Source: Verrucomicrobiales bacterium
GTDB taxonomy: Bacteria; Verrucomicrobiota; Verrucomicrobiia; Limisphaerales; CAIMTB01
Assembly (NCBI GenBank): GCA_016795425.1
Contig: JAEUHG010000258.1
Coordinates: 1 to 61,275 of the forward strand
DNA: 61,275 bases
Direction of reading: 5' to 3'
Shown here piece after piece: positions 1 through 8,912 of the stretch. The notes under the pieces are model-generated. The model was not told the origin of the DNA. It saw nothing but the letters and a program-made list of their open reading frames with translations, and ran no database searches. The position numbers and the translations under genes are program-made. Numbering within the stretch: the first letter of the stretch is position 1; each line of letters opens with the position of its first letter.

Positions 1-90
1 ACTCCCGCACTCCACGACGACCAGCGTTGGCCTGGCCCCAGGGTGCGGACTGGCGCGAAGCGTCGTGGACTGCGGCAGTCCCCTGCCGCT
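1..90. repeat. compound inverted repeats (REP-like) upstream of the protease gene
   Basis: Two inverted repeats lie side by side in the leader. A 9-bp arm pair TCCACGACG (11-19) / CGTCGTGGA (61-69) encloses about 40 bases. A tight 7-bp hairpin GCGGCAG (72-78) / CTGCCGC (83-89) with a 4-base loop follows. No gene is apparent before the protease start. The arrangement resembles a dispersed intergenic palindromic element rather than a terminator, since no T-run follows either arm. Whether it recurs in the genome cannot be told from this window. Confidence 0.45.
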
Positions 91-225
91 TTCCCAGCAC
101 GGCGATTCCCGGCCGGAACGGTGGTGCCGCCCACTCGACAACTCGGAGATGCGCCCGGTCCGCACGCCAACGTTATCTGGGGTTGCTTCCCTGTCAGATG
201 GCGGCACATTGCCACGAACATCAGT

Positions 226-2550
226 ATGAAATCGTTTGTGATCCGAGCGGTGGTTGCGGCCTTCGCCCTTTCGACCGCAGCTTTCGCCGAAGAAGCGCGA
301 CCCGGCCAAGCCCAGGCCGCCCCAGAGGCGAACCCGCTCCGACACCTGCTCGATCCGCCGCCTTCCACCACGATTTCCGGCAAGGATATCAAGGTCAAAC
401 TCCCTCCGCGCGAAGCCGGCAGCATCGCCCGGGCCACCGGAGCCGTCCTCACCCAGGGCCACTACCGTCAAACCGCCCTCGACAACGATATCTCCAGGAC
501 CTTCTTCACCAATTACTTGTCGGCACTCGACTATTCGCGACTGGTCTTCACCCAAACCGACATCGATGAGTTCGGCAAACGCTATGCCGAACAACTCGAC
601 GACCTCACCAAGGCCGGCGACGCCTCCCCTGCATTCGAGATCTTTCGCCGCTACCTCGAGCGACTCGAGGAACGCAATACCTTCGCTCAAAAGCTGCTCG
701 AACAGTCCATCGACTTTTCCACCGACGAACGATTCAACCCGCAGCGTGACAAGACCTCCTGGCCCGCCGACACCGCCGCGGCCGAGGACCTGTGGCGTTT
801 GCGCGTTAAATTCGACGTCCTGCAAGGCCGTCTTGCCAAAGACAAACCTGAGGAGGTCGTCTCGAAATTGTCCAAACGCTACAGCCGCCTGCTGAAAACG
901 ATGAAGGACTACGATGACGAGGAAATCCTCTCGGCTTACCTCACCTCGCTGGCCAACGCCTACGATCCCCACTCGGACTACATGAGCCCCTCCGAGGCCA
1001 AGCAGTTCGAGATCCAAAACGTCAAGTTGTCCCTCACCGGTATCGGCGCCCTGCTCGAATGGGATGACGGTTATACCCGCGTCAAGAGCCTCGTCCCAGG
1101 CGGTCCCGCGGAACGCAGCAAACAGCTCAAACCCAAAGACCGCATCGTCGCCGTTTCCCAAGGAGATGAGGAAGCCGTCGACGTGGTCGAAATGCGCCTT
1201 AACAAAGTCGTCGAACTCATCCGCGGCAAAAAGGGTTCCGAAGTGCGGCTCACCATCGTTCCCGCTGAGTCCGAAGATGGATCAAAACGTGAGGTTCGCA
1301 TCATTCGCGATGACGTGCCGCTGGCCGAACAACACGCCAAAGCCCGCATTGTCGACCTGCCTACCTCGACCGGCCACTCCGCGCGCCTGGGCGTCGTGAT
1401 TCTTCCCCAATTCTACGAGAACTGCGCCCGCGACGTGGAAAAACTCATCCAACGCCTCCAGGACGAGAAAGTCGAAGGCCTGGTGCTCGATCTGCGTCGA
1501 AATGGTGGTGGTATCCTCGAAGAAGCCATCGAACTCACCGGCCTGTTCATCCGTGAAGGCCCCGTGGTTCAGGTCAAGAACCACAACGGCGCCACACGCG
1601 TTCTCGAAGACGAGAATCCCAAAGTCACCTGGGAAGGACCCCTCGTCGTCGCCGTCGGGCATCTCAGCGCTTCCGCCTCCGAAATCGTGGCCGCCGCCCT
1701 CCAGGACTACGGCCGCGCCCTGGTCGTCGGAGATGCCGCCACCCACGGCAAAGGCACGGTCCAAACCTTGGTGCCGCTCGCGCAATTCTTTGATCGTGGG
1801 CGCGTGGGTGCCAATGCCGGTAAGCTCAAATTCACCGTTTCCAAGTTCTACCGTATCGCCGGTGGTACCACCCAAAAATACGGCGTCACCCCGGACATCC
1901 AATTGCCTTCCGTGCTCGATTACATGGAACTCGGGGAATCGTACCTCCCGAATTGCCTGCCCGCCGACCGCACCACGCCGCTCGATTTCGGCCGCATGGA
2001 TGAGGTCCAACCGTTCCTCACCACCTTGCGCGACCGGTCCTTGAACCGTGTCGCCGCCAGCCGTGAATTCGCCTTTATTGTCGAAGACATCGAGGAAATG
2101 AAAAAGCGCAAGCAGGACCCGTCCGTTTCCCTCAATGAGGAAAAACGCCTGGCGGAAAAGAGTGAGCGCAAGGCCCGGGAGGAAACCCGTAAAGAGGAAC
2201 GCAAGAACATCGATTCCACGCCGGTCCCCATCCACGAACTCACCCTTGAGGCTGTCACCAAAGGGGAACCCGCAAAACTCCTCAGCAATAAGACCAGCTC
2301 GACGTCCACCGCGCCGACTGCCCCCGCGGTCGAGGGCGCTGTGACCAACGCCACCACCGTGGCTGCTGCACCCGCCACGACTTCGCCTTCCTCAAGCAAC
2401 GCCGAGGACGAAGATGCCGAGGACGAGACCGCCGAAAACCGTCTCGAACCTCAACTGCGCGAGACGCTCAACGTGCTCAACGATTACCTCGACCTGCTGG
2501 CAGCCAAAGGCAATCGATGGGTGATGGACCACCGTGCTCCGCGGAACTAA
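226..2550 (+). CDS. prc: tail-specific (C-terminal processing) protease, S41 family
   Basis: A 774-residue periplasmic serine protease of the Prc/Tsp family, which degrades proteins with apolar or tagged C-termini and often acts on cell-wall enzymes. I chose the ATG at 226 because it begins a clean signal peptide (MKSFVIRAVVAAFALSTAAFA). The frame is open further upstream, but that part looks non-coding. A PDZ domain lies at about residues 267-350 (LTGIGALLEWDDG). The catalytic segment has SASASE with the expected nucleophile Ser483, Asp494 in LQDYGRA, and the general base Lys509 in THGKGTVQ, spaced much as in E. coli Tsp. A lysine- and glutamate-rich stretch around residues 620-670 and a low-complexity Ala/Thr/Ser region precede the C-terminus, as in long Tsp proteins with a DUF3340-type tail. 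The length is in the family range. Confidence 0.93.
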   Translation: MKSFVIRAVVAAFALSTAAFAEEARPGQAQAAPEANPLRHLLDPPPSTTISGKDIKVKLPPREAGSIARATGAVLTQGHYRQTALDNDISRTFFTNYLSALDYSRLVFTQTDIDEFGKRYAEQLDDLTKAGDASPAFEIFRRYLERLEERNTFAQKLLEQSIDFSTDERFNPQRDKTSWPADTAAAEDLWRLRVKFDVLQGRLAKDKPEEVVSKLSKRYSRLLKTMKDYDDEEILSAYLTSLANAYDPHSDYMSPSEAKQFEIQNVKLSLTGIGALLEWDDGYTRVKSLVPGGPAERSKQLKPKDRIVAVSQGDEEAVDVVEMRLNKVVELIRGKKGSEVRLTIVPAESEDGSKREVRIIRDDVPLAEQHAKARIVDLPTSTGHSARLGVVILPQFYENCARDVEKLIQRLQDEKVEGLVLDLRRNGGGILEEAIELTGLFIREGPVVQVKNHNGATRVLEDENPKVTWEGPLVVAVGHLSASASEIVAAALQDYGRALVVGDAATHGKGTVQTLVPLAQFFDRGRVGANAGKLKFTVSKFYRIAGGTTQKYGVTPDIQLPSVLDYMELGESYLPNCLPADRTTPLDFGRMDEVQPFLTTLRDRSLNRVAASREFAFIVEDIEEMKKRKQDPSVSLNEEKRLAEKSERKAREETRKEERKNIDSTPVPIHELTLEAVTKGEPAKLLSNKTSSTSTAPTAPAVEGAVTNATTVAAAPATTSPSSSNAEDEDAEDETAENRLEPQLRETLNVLNDYLDLLAAKGNRWVMDHRAPRN

Positions 2551-2606
2551 CGGTTAACGCTCGGACGCCTCGGGCATGAAGGCCAAGCCCCTGCGGCTCA
2601 CTTTAC

Positions 2607-3242
2607 TCAGGGCAGTTCCTCGACCGTAAGGTCTTTGAACGCGACTTCCGCCTTGCCGCCCCCGTGAATCTGCACGGCGATCAGGCCGTGCTGAGCCAGC
2701 GTGGCATCCGTTTCCGTATAGTCCACCGTCTGAATGCCGTTGAGCTTGAGCACCACTCGCCGGCCTTCCGCGCGAATCTCGTAGTCGTTCCACTCCCCAG
2801 GTTTCACGGCCCGCTTGACCACGGCCTCATCGGCCTTCGCCAATACCGTGTTTCGACGGGACTCATCGTAAATGCAGCCCCACCAACCCGCTCCGATGTC
2901 AGCCTGATAACCGATCATTTCGTGATGATTCGGTATCCGCTCGCTGCGGATCTGCACACCCGAATTCACAAATCCCTCGGTTCCGGTCAACTTCACTTTC
3001 AACCGCAGGACGAAGTTGGTGTAGCGACGGGTGGTGGCCAGGAACTCGTTGCGCGCCACCGTCTGGGTCAGAGAACCCGCGACTAACGCGCCATCCACGA
3101 TCCTCCAGACCTTGGTCGTGTCGCCCTCCCACCCGTTGAAGGTCTTGCCATCAAACAGCGGCGTAGGGGCTGCCGCCATGGCAGGGATGGTCACGGAGGC
3201 AAAGAGGGACATCGCCAAGGCGAGGCATGGAAGGGGCTTCAT
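2607..3242 (-). CDS. secreted DUF1080 (3-keto-disaccharide hydrolase-like) protein
   Basis: A 211-residue exported protein of the DUF1080 family, a concanavalin-like beta-sandwich. Some members cleave 3-keto-glycosides; others are untested. The ATG at 3242 begins a signal peptide (MKPLPCLALAMSLFASVTIPAMAA); an in-frame ATG 13 codons upstream would bury it. The family hallmarks are visible: PLFDGKTFNGWEG at the mature N-terminus, FVNSGVQIRSE in the middle, the GWWGCIYDESRR segment and PGEWNDYEI. It stands alone, converging on the protease gene. DUF1080 paralogues are typically abundant in Verrucomicrobia and Planctomycetes. The substrate is unknown. Confidence 0.88.
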   Translation of the reverse strand: MKPLPCLALAMSLFASVTIPAMAAAPTPLFDGKTFNGWEGDTTKVWRIVDGALVAGSLTQTVARNEFLATTRRYTNFVLRLKVKLTGTEGFVNSGVQIRSERIPNHHEMIGYQADIGAGWWGCIYDESRRNTVLAKADEAVVKRAVKPGEWNDYEIRAEGRRVVLKLNGIQTVDYTETDATLAQHGLIAVQIHGGGKAEVAFKDLTVEELP

Positions 3243-3317
3243 GGGACCATCGTGCGGAAGCATTCCGAAAAAATCCAGCACCCCAACTCCACCCCCTCGA
3301 TCTTCCCATCATTCCTT

Positions 3318-4142
3318 TCAATCCATGCGCGCCACCCATTCACCTCGCCACGTGGTGAAGGCCTGACCTGACAGTTCCACACGATCTCCCTTGACCCGCA
3401 CCCCTACCTCCCCGCCCCGCGCACTCGCCTGCCAGGCGTGCAAAGAGTTTCGGCCAAGGCGCTCCGCCCAGTAGGGGCCCAGCGAGCAATGGGCCGATCC
3501 AGTTACCGGATCTTCAGCCACTCCCACGCCGGGAGCAAAAAAGCGGGACACAAAATCAAAACCGTCATCGCATCGCGAGGTGACAATGACACCCCGCACC
3601 GGCAGGCGCGCGAGGGCGCCGTAGTCCGGTCTCAGCTGTCGCACCACCCTGGCGTCCCCAACTTCGATCAAGAAATCATAGGCCGTTCGCCCGACCCACA
3701 CCGCCTCACAGCCAAGACTATTCAGCAATCCCGATGGCGCCTCGGTCGCCGAGGCCGGGCGCGCCGGAAAATCCATGGCAATTCGGTCGCCGTCCCTGCG
3801 GCAGCTCAGCACTCCACTAACCCGGGTTTGGAACTCGGCCGGTTCGTCAGGTTCTAGAAAATCCGACTCCCAGAGAACATGGGCACTGGCAAGGGTCGCG
3901 TGACCGCACAGGTCCACTTCTGACGACGGCGTGAACCAGCGAAGTCCCCAGCGTCGCGTGCCTGGTTCCGGCACGAGAAAAGCCGTCTCCGAGAGATTCA
4001 TTTCCGCCGCCACCGACTGCATCACGGGCACCGTGGCGGCTGCCTGGAGCAGACATACCGCTGCCGGATTGCCGCCGAAGACTTTCGACGCAAACGCATC
4101 GACGCCGAACAGCCGGATTCTCGGATCAGAGTGCTTCGTCAT
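3318..4142 (-). CDS. PhzF family epimerase/isomerase
   Basis: A 274-residue cytosolic protein of the PhzF fold (two diaminopimelate-epimerase-like halves). Family members isomerise small acids. Only a few act in phenazine synthesis, so no such pathway should be inferred, and no other phenazine gene is nearby. Visible motifs are VDAFASKVFGGNPAAV at the start, NLSETAFL containing the conserved acid-base Glu52, FTPSSEVDLCGHATLA, and the C-terminal EDPVTGSAHC. I prefer the ATG at 4142 (MTKHSDPRIRLFGVDAF) because the 39 codons above it in the same frame look unlike the family. The length is normal and complete. Confidence 0.9.
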   Translation of the reverse strand: MTKHSDPRIRLFGVDAFASKVFGGNPAAVCLLQAAATVPVMQSVAAEMNLSETAFLVPEPGTRRWGLRWFTPSSEVDLCGHATLASAHVLWESDFLEPDEPAEFQTRVSGVLSCRRDGDRIAMDFPARPASATEAPSGLLNSLGCEAVWVGRTAYDFLIEVGDARVVRQLRPDYGALARLPVRGVIVTSRCDDGFDFVSRFFAPGVGVAEDPVTGSAHCSLGPYWAERLGRNSLHAWQASARGGEVGVRVKGDRVELSGQAFTTWRGEWVARMD

Positions 4143-5130
4143 GTTCCCAGGGTCCAGATACCTGACCAAACTTGACCCGGCCGGCCCGTCAACATCAACC
4201 GCGATGAAGCCGTGCCCGGCACCGGTGATGGCACGGACACCCAACAGGTTCCGCCGCAAACCTCGGTGTCCGATGCCGACGGAAATCAGGAGCTAGCCGG
4301 TGCCTGATGACTCGCCCAATGGGTTGTCAGCCCCTCCATCCACGCGCGGGATGGGCGCCCCAAACACTGGACCAGACCTACTCTTCGGACGAAGTGCACC
4401 GAAATTCGCGTTATCCATAAACCCGAGACTCAGACCCTACCAATCCGTGGGGGGCTCCACCAACCTTCTCGCCCACCCCCCCGCGCCCACCCAAAAGCCC
4501 GGGCATCGGCACGAACCGACACTTAGTGACAGGCTGGTAGAACTTCATCGATAGACTCGGCCGCAACCCCGTCATTAACCGGTCAACCGTCTTGCGGCTT
4601 GGAGACTGCGGCGCTTCAGACTTTCGACAACTCCGGACCAGACCTCTCGTCCGCTTGATCCACGCGCGGGATGGGCGCCCCAAACACTGGACCAGACCTA
4701 CTCTTCGGACGAAGTGCACCGAAATTTGCGTTATCCATAAACCCGAGACTCAGACCCTACCAATCCGTGGGGGCTCCACCAACCTTCTCGCCCACCCCCT
4801 GCGCCCACCCCAAAAGCCCAGGCATCGGCACGAACCGACACTTAGTGACAGGCTGGTAGATCTTCATCGATGGACTCGGCCGCAACCCCGTCATTAACCG
4901 GTCAACCGTCTTGCGGCTTGGAGACTGCGGCGCTTCAGACTTTCGACAACTCCGGACCAGACCTCTCGTCCGCTCGACCGCATCTGCTCGTTGTCCCCTC
5001 CCAAGCCGTACCGAAAACCAGTTCCGACCAATGGTGGGGCAGACCTGAAGTTGTGGATGACCAAAGGGATAGGCAAAGCGGACTCGAGCTCGTCAATCCC
5101 ACGACTCCGGCCAAGACTCCCGCCCATTCT
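4143..5130. repeat. gene-free gap with a tandem duplication of about 320 bp
   Basis: Between the divergent PhzF and DUF1697 genes lies nearly 1 kb with no convincing gene. Most of it is two head-to-tail copies of one unit: 4338-4657 and 4658-about 4975. They differ by a handful of substitutions and homopolymer length changes (for example six versus five G before CTCCACCAACC). Each copy starts at ATCCACGCGCGGGATG and ends in CTCGTCCGCT. The frames through the unit give proline/arginine-rich peptides without family likeness, so I treat it as non-coding. Confidence 0.85.
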
Positions 5131-5679
5131 ATGCCCCGTTACGTCGCTTTTCTCCGTGGCATCAACCTCGGAAAACGCCGCCTTGCCATGACCCGGCTCC
5201 AATCGCTTGTTCAGGAAATTGGATATGCCGGCGTCGAGACCTTTATCGCTAGCGGCAACGTGGTTTTCTCCACGCCCCAATCCAATACTGCCACCGTCGA
5301 AACGACCATTGCCCGGCATCTGGAAAAGTCCCTGGGGTACCCGGTCGACACGTTCGTGCGGAGCCTGAAGGATGTGGACCGCATTGCAGGCACCCGGGTG
5401 TTTCCACAGGACGGCCAGGAAGGGATCACCATCCATGTGGCATTCCTGCACCAGCCCTTGCCGAAGGAAACGGTCGCCGCCTTAGGAAAGATCCAAACCG
5501 GGTACGACGAATTCCGCGTTCATGGCCGCGAGCTACACTGGCTATGCCACGGCAAGATGTCGGATTCCAAAGTCTGGACCCTTCCTGAGGTGAAGGCCCT
5601 TAAAATGCCCTCTTCCACGATGCGCAATATCACCAGCTTGCGTAAACTCGTGGCGCGGTTTGCGGTGACCCAAGACTAA
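5131..5679 (+). CDS. DUF1697 family protein
   Basis: A 182-residue cytosolic protein of the DUF1697 family, a widespread ferredoxin-like alpha/beta family without an established biochemical role. The start at 5131 gives the family's typical N-terminus, MPRYVAFLRGINLGKRRLAM, followed by FIASGNVVFST. Both are strongly conserved in the family. The open frame continues upstream into the tandem repeat, but that part carries no family similarity and is taken as non-coding. The protein is complete, ends with RKLVARFAVTQD, and is followed by a short gap before the aldehyde dehydrogenase, which may not be co-transcribed. No regulatory signal was recognised. Confidence 0.88.
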   Translation: MPRYVAFLRGINLGKRRLAMTRLQSLVQEIGYAGVETFIASGNVVFSTPQSNTATVETTIARHLEKSLGYPVDTFVRSLKDVDRIAGTRVFPQDGQEGITIHVAFLHQPLPKETVAALGKIQTGYDEFRVHGRELHWLCHGKMSDSKVWTLPEVKALKMPSSTMRNITSLRKLVARFAVTQD

Positions 5680-5757
5680 ATCAATACGTTCGCCCACACG
5701 TTCATCCGCCCTCGCTCAGCGGTCGACATTCACCTAAGCTTCCCCGTACTTGGTCAC

Positions 5758-7215
5758 ATGCGCACCTACAAGAACTTCATCGGCGGCGAATGGGTTGGAT
5801 CGGCCAATGGAAAAGCCTTCCAGACACGGAATCCGGCTGACACCGACGAAATCGTCGCCGAGTACCCGGCATCCGATGGGACGGAAGCGCGGCAAGCCCT
5901 CGACGCTGCATCGCAGGCATTCGAAGCCTGGTCCAACCAAACCCCCGTCGCCCGCGGCCGAATCCTGAGCCAAGCCTCAACGATCCTGCTGGGTCGGAAG
6001 AAGGAACTAGCCGAACTGCTCACCCGGGAGGAAGGGAAAACCCTGGCGGAAGCGACGGGCGAGGTGCAGCGGGCAATCGACATTTTTCGGTTCTATGGTG
6101 GCCTCAGTTACACGCTGGGCGGCCAAACGCTACCCCACGACTTGCCCGGGAATTTCCTCTTCACGCGCCGCGATCCGCTCGGAGTTGTGGCGCTCATCAC
6201 TCCCTGGAACTTCCCCGTGGCCATTCCCGCCTGGAAACTGGCTCCTGCTCTGCTATGCGGCAACGCGGTGGTCCTCAAGCCGGCCAGCGCCGCCCCTGCC
6301 CTCACCTGCGAACTCGCCCGAGCCCTCGCCGAGGCAGGACTGCCTAAGGGGGTCTTGAATGTGGTCGTCGGGGATGGGCGTTCCTTCGGCGAGGAAATCG
6401 TCGGCCATCGCAGCGTGGCGGGTGTCAGTTTTACCGGATCTCGCACCGTCGGTTCACAACTCTATACCCGCCTGGCACCCCGAATGATCCGGTCCCAAAT
6501 GGAAATGGGGGGCAAGAACCCGACCCTGGTCCTCGCCGATGCCGATCTCGATCTGGCGGCCAAATTGGTCGCTATTGCTGGTTTCGGACTCACCGGCCAG
6601 GCCTGTACCGCCACCAGTCGGGTGATTGTGGAACGGAGCGTTCTCGAGCCGTTCACCGAAAGGCTGATCGCCAAGGCGCGTGCCCTGGTGGTGGGCAACG
6701 GATTAAAGGATGGCGTGACCATGGGTCCAGCCGTCACGGAAGCCCAACTCCAAACCAACCTCGAATATGTCGGCATCGCGACCGCTGAGGGTGGCACGGT
6801 GCTCACCGGCGGTCGCCGGCTCTCGACCCAGGATCACGCCCGTGGCTGGTTCATGGAACCGACCGTCATTGGCAACGTGAAGCCGTTGTCCCGATTGGCC
6901 TGCGAGGAGGTGTTCGGACCGGTCGTTGGAATCATCGGGGTGGACAACTTCGACGAGGCGATTGCCGTGGCGAATGGTGTCGAGTTCGGCCTGAGCGCCA
7001 GCCTGGTCACACGCGATTTCGCCAAGGCATTGCGTTACGTGGACCGCATTCAAGCCGGCGTGGTGAAAGTGAACCAGATCAGCACGGGTCTGGCCCTGCA
7101 GGCCCCTTTTGGGGGCGTCAAAGGCAGCAGCACCGACACCTTCCGCGAACAAGGCCTGGCTGCGCTCGATTTTTATACCCGGACTCGAACGGTCTACCTG
7201 GATTACTCGTCCTGA
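5758..7215 (+). CDS. NAD(P)-dependent aldehyde dehydrogenase
   Basis: A 485-residue ALDH-superfamily enzyme that oxidises an aldehyde to the acid. All hallmarks are present: ITPWNFPVAIPAWK for cofactor binding, SFTGSRTVG, EMGGKNPTLVLADADLD with general base Glu249, GQACTATSR with nucleophile Cys283, and CEEVFGPVVGI. The N-terminus (YKNFIGGEWVGSANGKAFQTRNPAD) and the overall length suggest the semialdehyde branch (succinate semialdehyde or 2,5-dioxovalerate dehydrogenase), but no sugar-acid or GABA genes flank it. The substrate is therefore open and I give no gene symbol. The gene is complete and followed 73 bp later by pheA. Confidence 0.92.
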   Translation: MRTYKNFIGGEWVGSANGKAFQTRNPADTDEIVAEYPASDGTEARQALDAASQAFEAWSNQTPVARGRILSQASTILLGRKKELAELLTREEGKTLAEATGEVQRAIDIFRFYGGLSYTLGGQTLPHDLPGNFLFTRRDPLGVVALITPWNFPVAIPAWKLAPALLCGNAVVLKPASAAPALTCELARALAEAGLPKGVLNVVVGDGRSFGEEIVGHRSVAGVSFTGSRTVGSQLYTRLAPRMIRSQMEMGGKNPTLVLADADLDLAAKLVAIAGFGLTGQACTATSRVIVERSVLEPFTERLIAKARALVVGNGLKDGVTMGPAVTEAQLQTNLEYVGIATAEGGTVLTGGRRLSTQDHARGWFMEPTVIGNVKPLSRLACEEVFGPVVGIIGVDNFDEAIAVANGVEFGLSASLVTRDFAKALRYVDRIQAGVVKVNQISTGLALQAPFGGVKGSSTDTFREQGLAALDFYTRTRTVYLDYSS

Positions 7216-7288
7216 ACCTCGGGACCCTCAAAAGGGGCTTGAAAGTCGCCTTGTTCCGGGTGGCGGGTCGGCACCACACTGCGCCGTC

Positions 7289-8353
7289 ATGACCCTAGCG
7301 GAATTGCGGCACGCCATTGACCGATGCGACGAAGAGATCGTGCGCCTACTCAATGAGCGGACGCGGCATGTACTGAAGATCGGAGAGTTGAAACGGGCGG
7401 CGGGCCAGGAAATCTACGCACCCCATCGCGAGCGCGCCGTGCTGCAGCGGGTTTGCAAACAGAACCAAGGGCCGATTACCGACGTTTCGCTACAGCATAT
7501 CTATCGGGAGATCATGTCGAGCGCCCTGGCGCTGGAAAAGCCCATGACGATCGCCTACTTCGGTCCGGAGGCGACGTTCACTCATCAGGCGGCGATCCGA
7601 CGGTTCGGTTCCAGTCTTCGGTACGCCCCGATGAAGACCATTGGCGACGTCTTCACCGAGGTGGCCAAGGACCGTGCCGACTACGGGGTCGTCCCGGTCG
7701 AGAATTCCACCGAGGGTGTGGTGACCCACACGCTCGACATGTTCATTGATAGTGAACTGAAGATCGTGGCCCAGATCATCCTCCCCATTCAGCACTGCCT
7801 CCTTGGAAAGGTCCAACGGCGGGAGGAGGTCAAACGGCTCTACTCGCATCCGCAGGCGCTCGCCCAATGTCGGCAATGGGTGCAGATCCACCTTCCCACG
7901 GCCGAGGTCATCGAGGCGTCTTCCACAACCCGGGCCGCGGAGTTGGCCATTCGAGGACGTGGCGCCGGGGCAATTGCCAGTGCGCTGGCGGCGGAACGCT
8001 ACGGACTGCGCATCCTCGAGGCCGACATCCAGGATAATTCATCGAATGCCACGCGTTTCCTGGTGCTTGGACGTCAATGCGGATCGCCGACGGGTCGCGA
8101 CCGCACCAGCCTCATGTTCAGCGTCGTCGATGCGGTCGGTTCCCTGCACCGGGCGCTGGCCCCGCTCTCCAAGCATCGCATCAACATGACCCGCATTGAA
8201 TCCCGGCCCAGCAAACGACGCGCCTGGGCCTATTTCTTCTTTGTCGACGTTAAGGGCCACTACGAGGATCCGCCCGTTCATCGAGCACTCGAGGAACTCA
8301 GTCGTCACTGCAGTTTCGTCAAAGTGCTGGGCTCGTACCCCGACGCTGGCTGA
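7289..8353 (+). CDS. pheA: P-protein: chorismate mutase / prephenate dehydratase
   Basis: A 354-residue bifunctional cytosolic enzyme that converts chorismate to prephenate and then to phenylpyruvate in phenylalanine synthesis. I chose the ATG at 7289 because it starts the AroQ-type mutase helix directly (MTLAELRHAIDRCDEEIVRLLNERT). The mutase covers about residues 1-85. The dehydratase follows from IAYFGPEATFTHQAA, with VPVENSTEGVV and the catalytic NATRFLVLG motif. A C-terminal ACT domain carries ESRPSKRRAWAYFFFVD, the phenylalanine-binding ESRP motif, so feedback inhibition by phenylalanine is expected. No leader peptide or attenuator was recognised upstream. Confidence 0.96.
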   Translation: MTLAELRHAIDRCDEEIVRLLNERTRHVLKIGELKRAAGQEIYAPHRERAVLQRVCKQNQGPITDVSLQHIYREIMSSALALEKPMTIAYFGPEATFTHQAAIRRFGSSLRYAPMKTIGDVFTEVAKDRADYGVVPVENSTEGVVTHTLDMFIDSELKIVAQIILPIQHCLLGKVQRREEVKRLYSHPQALAQCRQWVQIHLPTAEVIEASSTTRAAELAIRGRGAGAIASALAAERYGLRILEADIQDNSSNATRFLVLGRQCGSPTGRDRTSLMFSVVDAVGSLHRALAPLSKHRINMTRIESRPSKRRAWAYFFFVDVKGHYEDPPVHRALEELSRHCSFVKVLGSYPDAG

Positions 8354-8393
8354 GCCGATTCTACCTCCAAGATCAAAGCCTGGCACCACCGCG

Positions 8394-8912
8394 ATGAGCT
8401 CCAATTCCTTTCTTTCGGCCGGCAATAGGATCCCCCGCTGGGCATTCCTCACCTCCGCGGCGGCTGCCGCCGCATTGTTGTTGAGTGGGTGTGCCTCCCA
8501 CGAGGGCGCAACCAGCACCCCCGCCAAACGAAAATACACACCGGCGACGGCAGAAGCGCTGGCTCCCTTTCGCGACGTGGATCTGCACCTGGAACGACTG
8601 GTGTCGGCCGGCCAATCCATACCGCTACCGGCAGCGACTCCGATCACCATTCGCCTGGGAGCGGGCGGCCGCATTGCCGGCAAATCGTCCGTGAACCGCT
8701 TCTTCGGCACCTACCAAATGGAACCCGATGGCACGCTCAAATGGCCCAATGCGGCCTTGGGCTTAACCCGTATGGCCGGACCTCAGGACGCCATGGATTT
8801 GGAGTCCAAGTTCACATCCAGCCTCGCCGCCAGCCAGAAGCTCCTGGTGGCGTCGGACGCGGTACGCTTCGAAAGCAACGACGGCAGCCACATCGCTGAG
8901 TTTCGCAAGTGA
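8394..8912 (+). CDS. META-domain lipoprotein
   Basis: A 172-residue predicted lipoprotein. The start at 8394 gives a hydrophobic signal with an LLLSGC lipobox (Cys near residue 31). The mature part contains a META/HslJ-like domain: PITIRLGAGGRIAGKSSVNRFFGTY and a later GLTRMAGPQDAMDLESKF, echoing the family's G-C/S-N-R-F and T-x-M-A patterns. META proteins are small outer-membrane or periplasmic beta proteins of poorly known function, some linked to stress or antibiotic tolerance. Its stop codon overlaps the start of the next gene by 4 bp (GTGA), so the two are probably translationally coupled. Confidence 0.8.
   Translation: MSSNSFLSAGNRIPRWAFLTSAAAAAALLLSGCASHEGATSTPAKRKYTPATAEALAPFRDVDLHLERLVSAGQSIPLPAATPITIRLGAGGRIAGKSSVNRFFGTYQMEPDGTLKWPNAALGLTRMAGPQDAMDLESKFTSSLAASQKLLVASDAVRFESNDGSHIAEFRK

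Noticed and set aside
3318..4142. Phenazine biosynthesis from the PhzF-like gene
   Set aside because: No other phz genes nearby, and most PhzF-fold proteins are unrelated to phenazine.
4300..4897. Short proline-rich frames within the tandem repeat
   Set aside because: Both copies carry frameshifts relative to each other in the homopolymers and show no protein family.
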